Part shown: positions 63,227 through 64,000 of the stretch, in pieces
Numbering within the stretch: the stretch's first letter is position 1
Layout: every line of letters begins with the position of its first letter
NCBI RefSeq assembly: GCF_903946935.1
Contig: NZ_CAJAXH010000267.1
Span: 1-64,000 of the forward strand
From: an uncultured Thiodictyon sp.
Lineage (GTDB): Bacteria > Pseudomonadota > Gammaproteobacteria > Chromatiales > Chromatiaceae
Reading direction: 5' to 3'
DNA: 64,000 bases
Notes under the pieces: generated by a model
Database searches by the model: none
What the model was told of the DNA's origin: nothing
The model's input: only the letters and a program-made list of their open reading frames with translations
Program-made: the position numbers and the translations under genes

Positions 63227-63576
63227 TGCAACCGTTGCGTTGACCTTGACCATCGTTGCGGCCGCCCCCTATGCTGCGCGTCCGTACTTGCTGAGAGATT
63301 GCCATCCATAGCCTGGATTCGGGCGTCCCGACCGGAATGACGATCAACCTAGAAAGAGCGGTTCTCACGCCAAGGCGCCAAGCTCGCCAAGGTTTTCTAA
63401 AACGTTATTGACGTTCGGCGGCTCACCCGCACGGTGATGCCGATGCTGCGCACATCTCGTTGTTTCTTATTGGCGTCTTGGCGTCTTGGCACCTTGGCGT
63501 GAGCAATTGCCGGATTTAGGATAATGGAAGCCGAAAGGCCGCCTTCCTTGGCCCACTGCATGGCGCGGCTAACCGG
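63227..63576. other. Intergenic region with repeats
   Basis: A family A repeat at 63293-63349, then an inverted pair of GGCGCCAAG/CTTGGCG motifs (TCACGCCAAGGCGCCAAGC near 63366-63384 and GTCTTGGCACCTTGGCGTGA near 63481-63500). No gene is seen. Confidence 0.6.
63293..63349 (+). repeat. Dispersed repeat family A, copy 5
   Basis: 57 bases, GAGATTGCCATCC..GCCTGGATTCGGGCGTCCC and GGAATGACGATCAA; the same family as 4771-4828. Confidence 0.75.
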
Positions 63577-64000
63577 TTACCGCACCGCGTCCCCCGACAA
63601 TTCCAACACATCGCCATTGCCCAGAAACATCGCGTTATTGGAGCCGTGTTGGGCGCTGCCGCGCACCACCGGTAGACCGGCAGCCACCATCTTCTCGACC
63701 GCCAGCGCGCCGGTACAGTGATTGCAGCCGAAGTGTGCGATGCCATAGCCCCCCAGCGCGGCGATCACGGCGTCCTTCTCTGCATTCCAGTCCTCGAATG
63801 GGGCGATATGCAGACCGCCATAGACCGCATACAGACGCTCGCCGCCGACGAAGGATTGGCGGGCATAGTCGAGTAGATTCAGCACCCCACCATGACCGCA
63901 GCCGGTGACCATCGCCAGGCCCTTGCCCTCGATCTCGAAATACAGCACGTTCTCGCCCGCGACCTGCAACAGGGTCTGCAATCGAACAGCACCCGGTGTA
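63577..64000 (-). CDS. Metallo-beta-lactamase-fold hydrolase, C-terminal part (runs off window)
   Basis: The frame is open at the window edge, so only the last 141 codons are seen. AMVTGCGHGGVLNLLDYAR carries the C-terminal metal ligand (G-C-G-H), LYAVYGGLHIAPF the G-G-H/L motif, and HFGCNHCTGALAVEKMV a C-N-H-C-T-G motif typical of the branch related to dihydropterin/ribofuranosyl-aminobenzene phosphate synthase-like MBL proteins. The N-terminal HxHxDH metal motif lies beyond 64000. Function is not determined. Confidence 0.8.
   Translation of the reverse strand, partial: TPGAVRLQTLLQVAGENVLYFEIEGKGLAMVTGCGHGGVLNLLDYARQSFVGGERLYAVYGGLHIAPFEDWNAEKDAVIAALGGYGIAHFGCNHCTGALAVEKMVAAGLPVVRGSAQHGSNNAMFLGNGDVLELSGDAVR

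Overview
The window is chromosomal DNA of a high-GC gammaproteobacterium. Housekeeping genes (recC, proA, rppH, ptsP, pcnB-folK-panB-panC-panD, zapE, ppk1, groES-groEL) have gammaproteobacterial sequence and order. The many toxin-antitoxin pairs, DUF29, Uma2 and DUF4351 genes, and the abundant short dispersed repeats, resemble genomes of purple sulfur bacteria (Chromatiaceae). That family-level placement is an inference; no photosynthesis or sulfur-oxidation gene lies in the window.

Layout. 1-5.9 kb is an accessory region: a DUF6883/DUF4926 gene pair whose 5' end is duplicated around a fragment of a REP-type tyrosine transposase, an AT-richer two-gene island (a nucleotide-cyclase-like protein and a lipoprotein with a DUF1566/Lcl domain), and an AbrB-type antitoxin next to a vapC cut off by a 56-bp hairpin element. 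5.9-16.2 kb holds recC, a DUF29 gene, ttcA coupled to an unnamed conserved gene, a YfcE-type phosphodiesterase, a quinone oxidoreductase, a beta-propeller glycosidase gene with an in-frame stop, a methyltransferase and a decayed cytochrome gene. 16.3-35.5 kb is mostly core: proA and a membrane-anchored response regulator, a class A beta-lactamase-like hydrolase, HAD/rppH/ptsP, tRNA-Glu(CTC), pcnB-folK-panBCD (RNA tailing, folate and pantothenate synthesis), zapE, and the purine and methylthioadenosine salvage operon mtnP-apt-NCS2 permease, followed by a Fic gene.

35.7-40.4 kb is again accessory: Uma2, a DUF4921 protein, VapC/Phd and HicA/HicB pairs, a small coiled-coil secreted protein and a MITE-like element. 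40.4-50.9 kb contains a K+ channel/TrkA protein, prpF-acnD (2-methylaconitate steps), an HdeA-like protein, ppk1 and two Slp lipoproteins. 51.1-53.2 kb is the wreck of an O-antigen sugar locus (wbpA tail, intact wbpD, flippase head, IS1182-type transposase remnant). groESL with a CIRCE operator follows.

55.6-60.7 kb is accessory: a zeta-type toxin pair inside what looks like a decayed tandem duplication with DUF4351 remnants, an AT-richer block with a membrane protein, an unknown protein and an HNH nuclease, and a UPF0175/DUF3368 pair. The end holds an ABC1/UbiB kinase, a Q/Y-rich secreted protein and a metallo-beta-lactamase-fold gene running off the edge. Several families of palindromic or 50-90 bp dispersed repeats fill the gaps between genes throughout.
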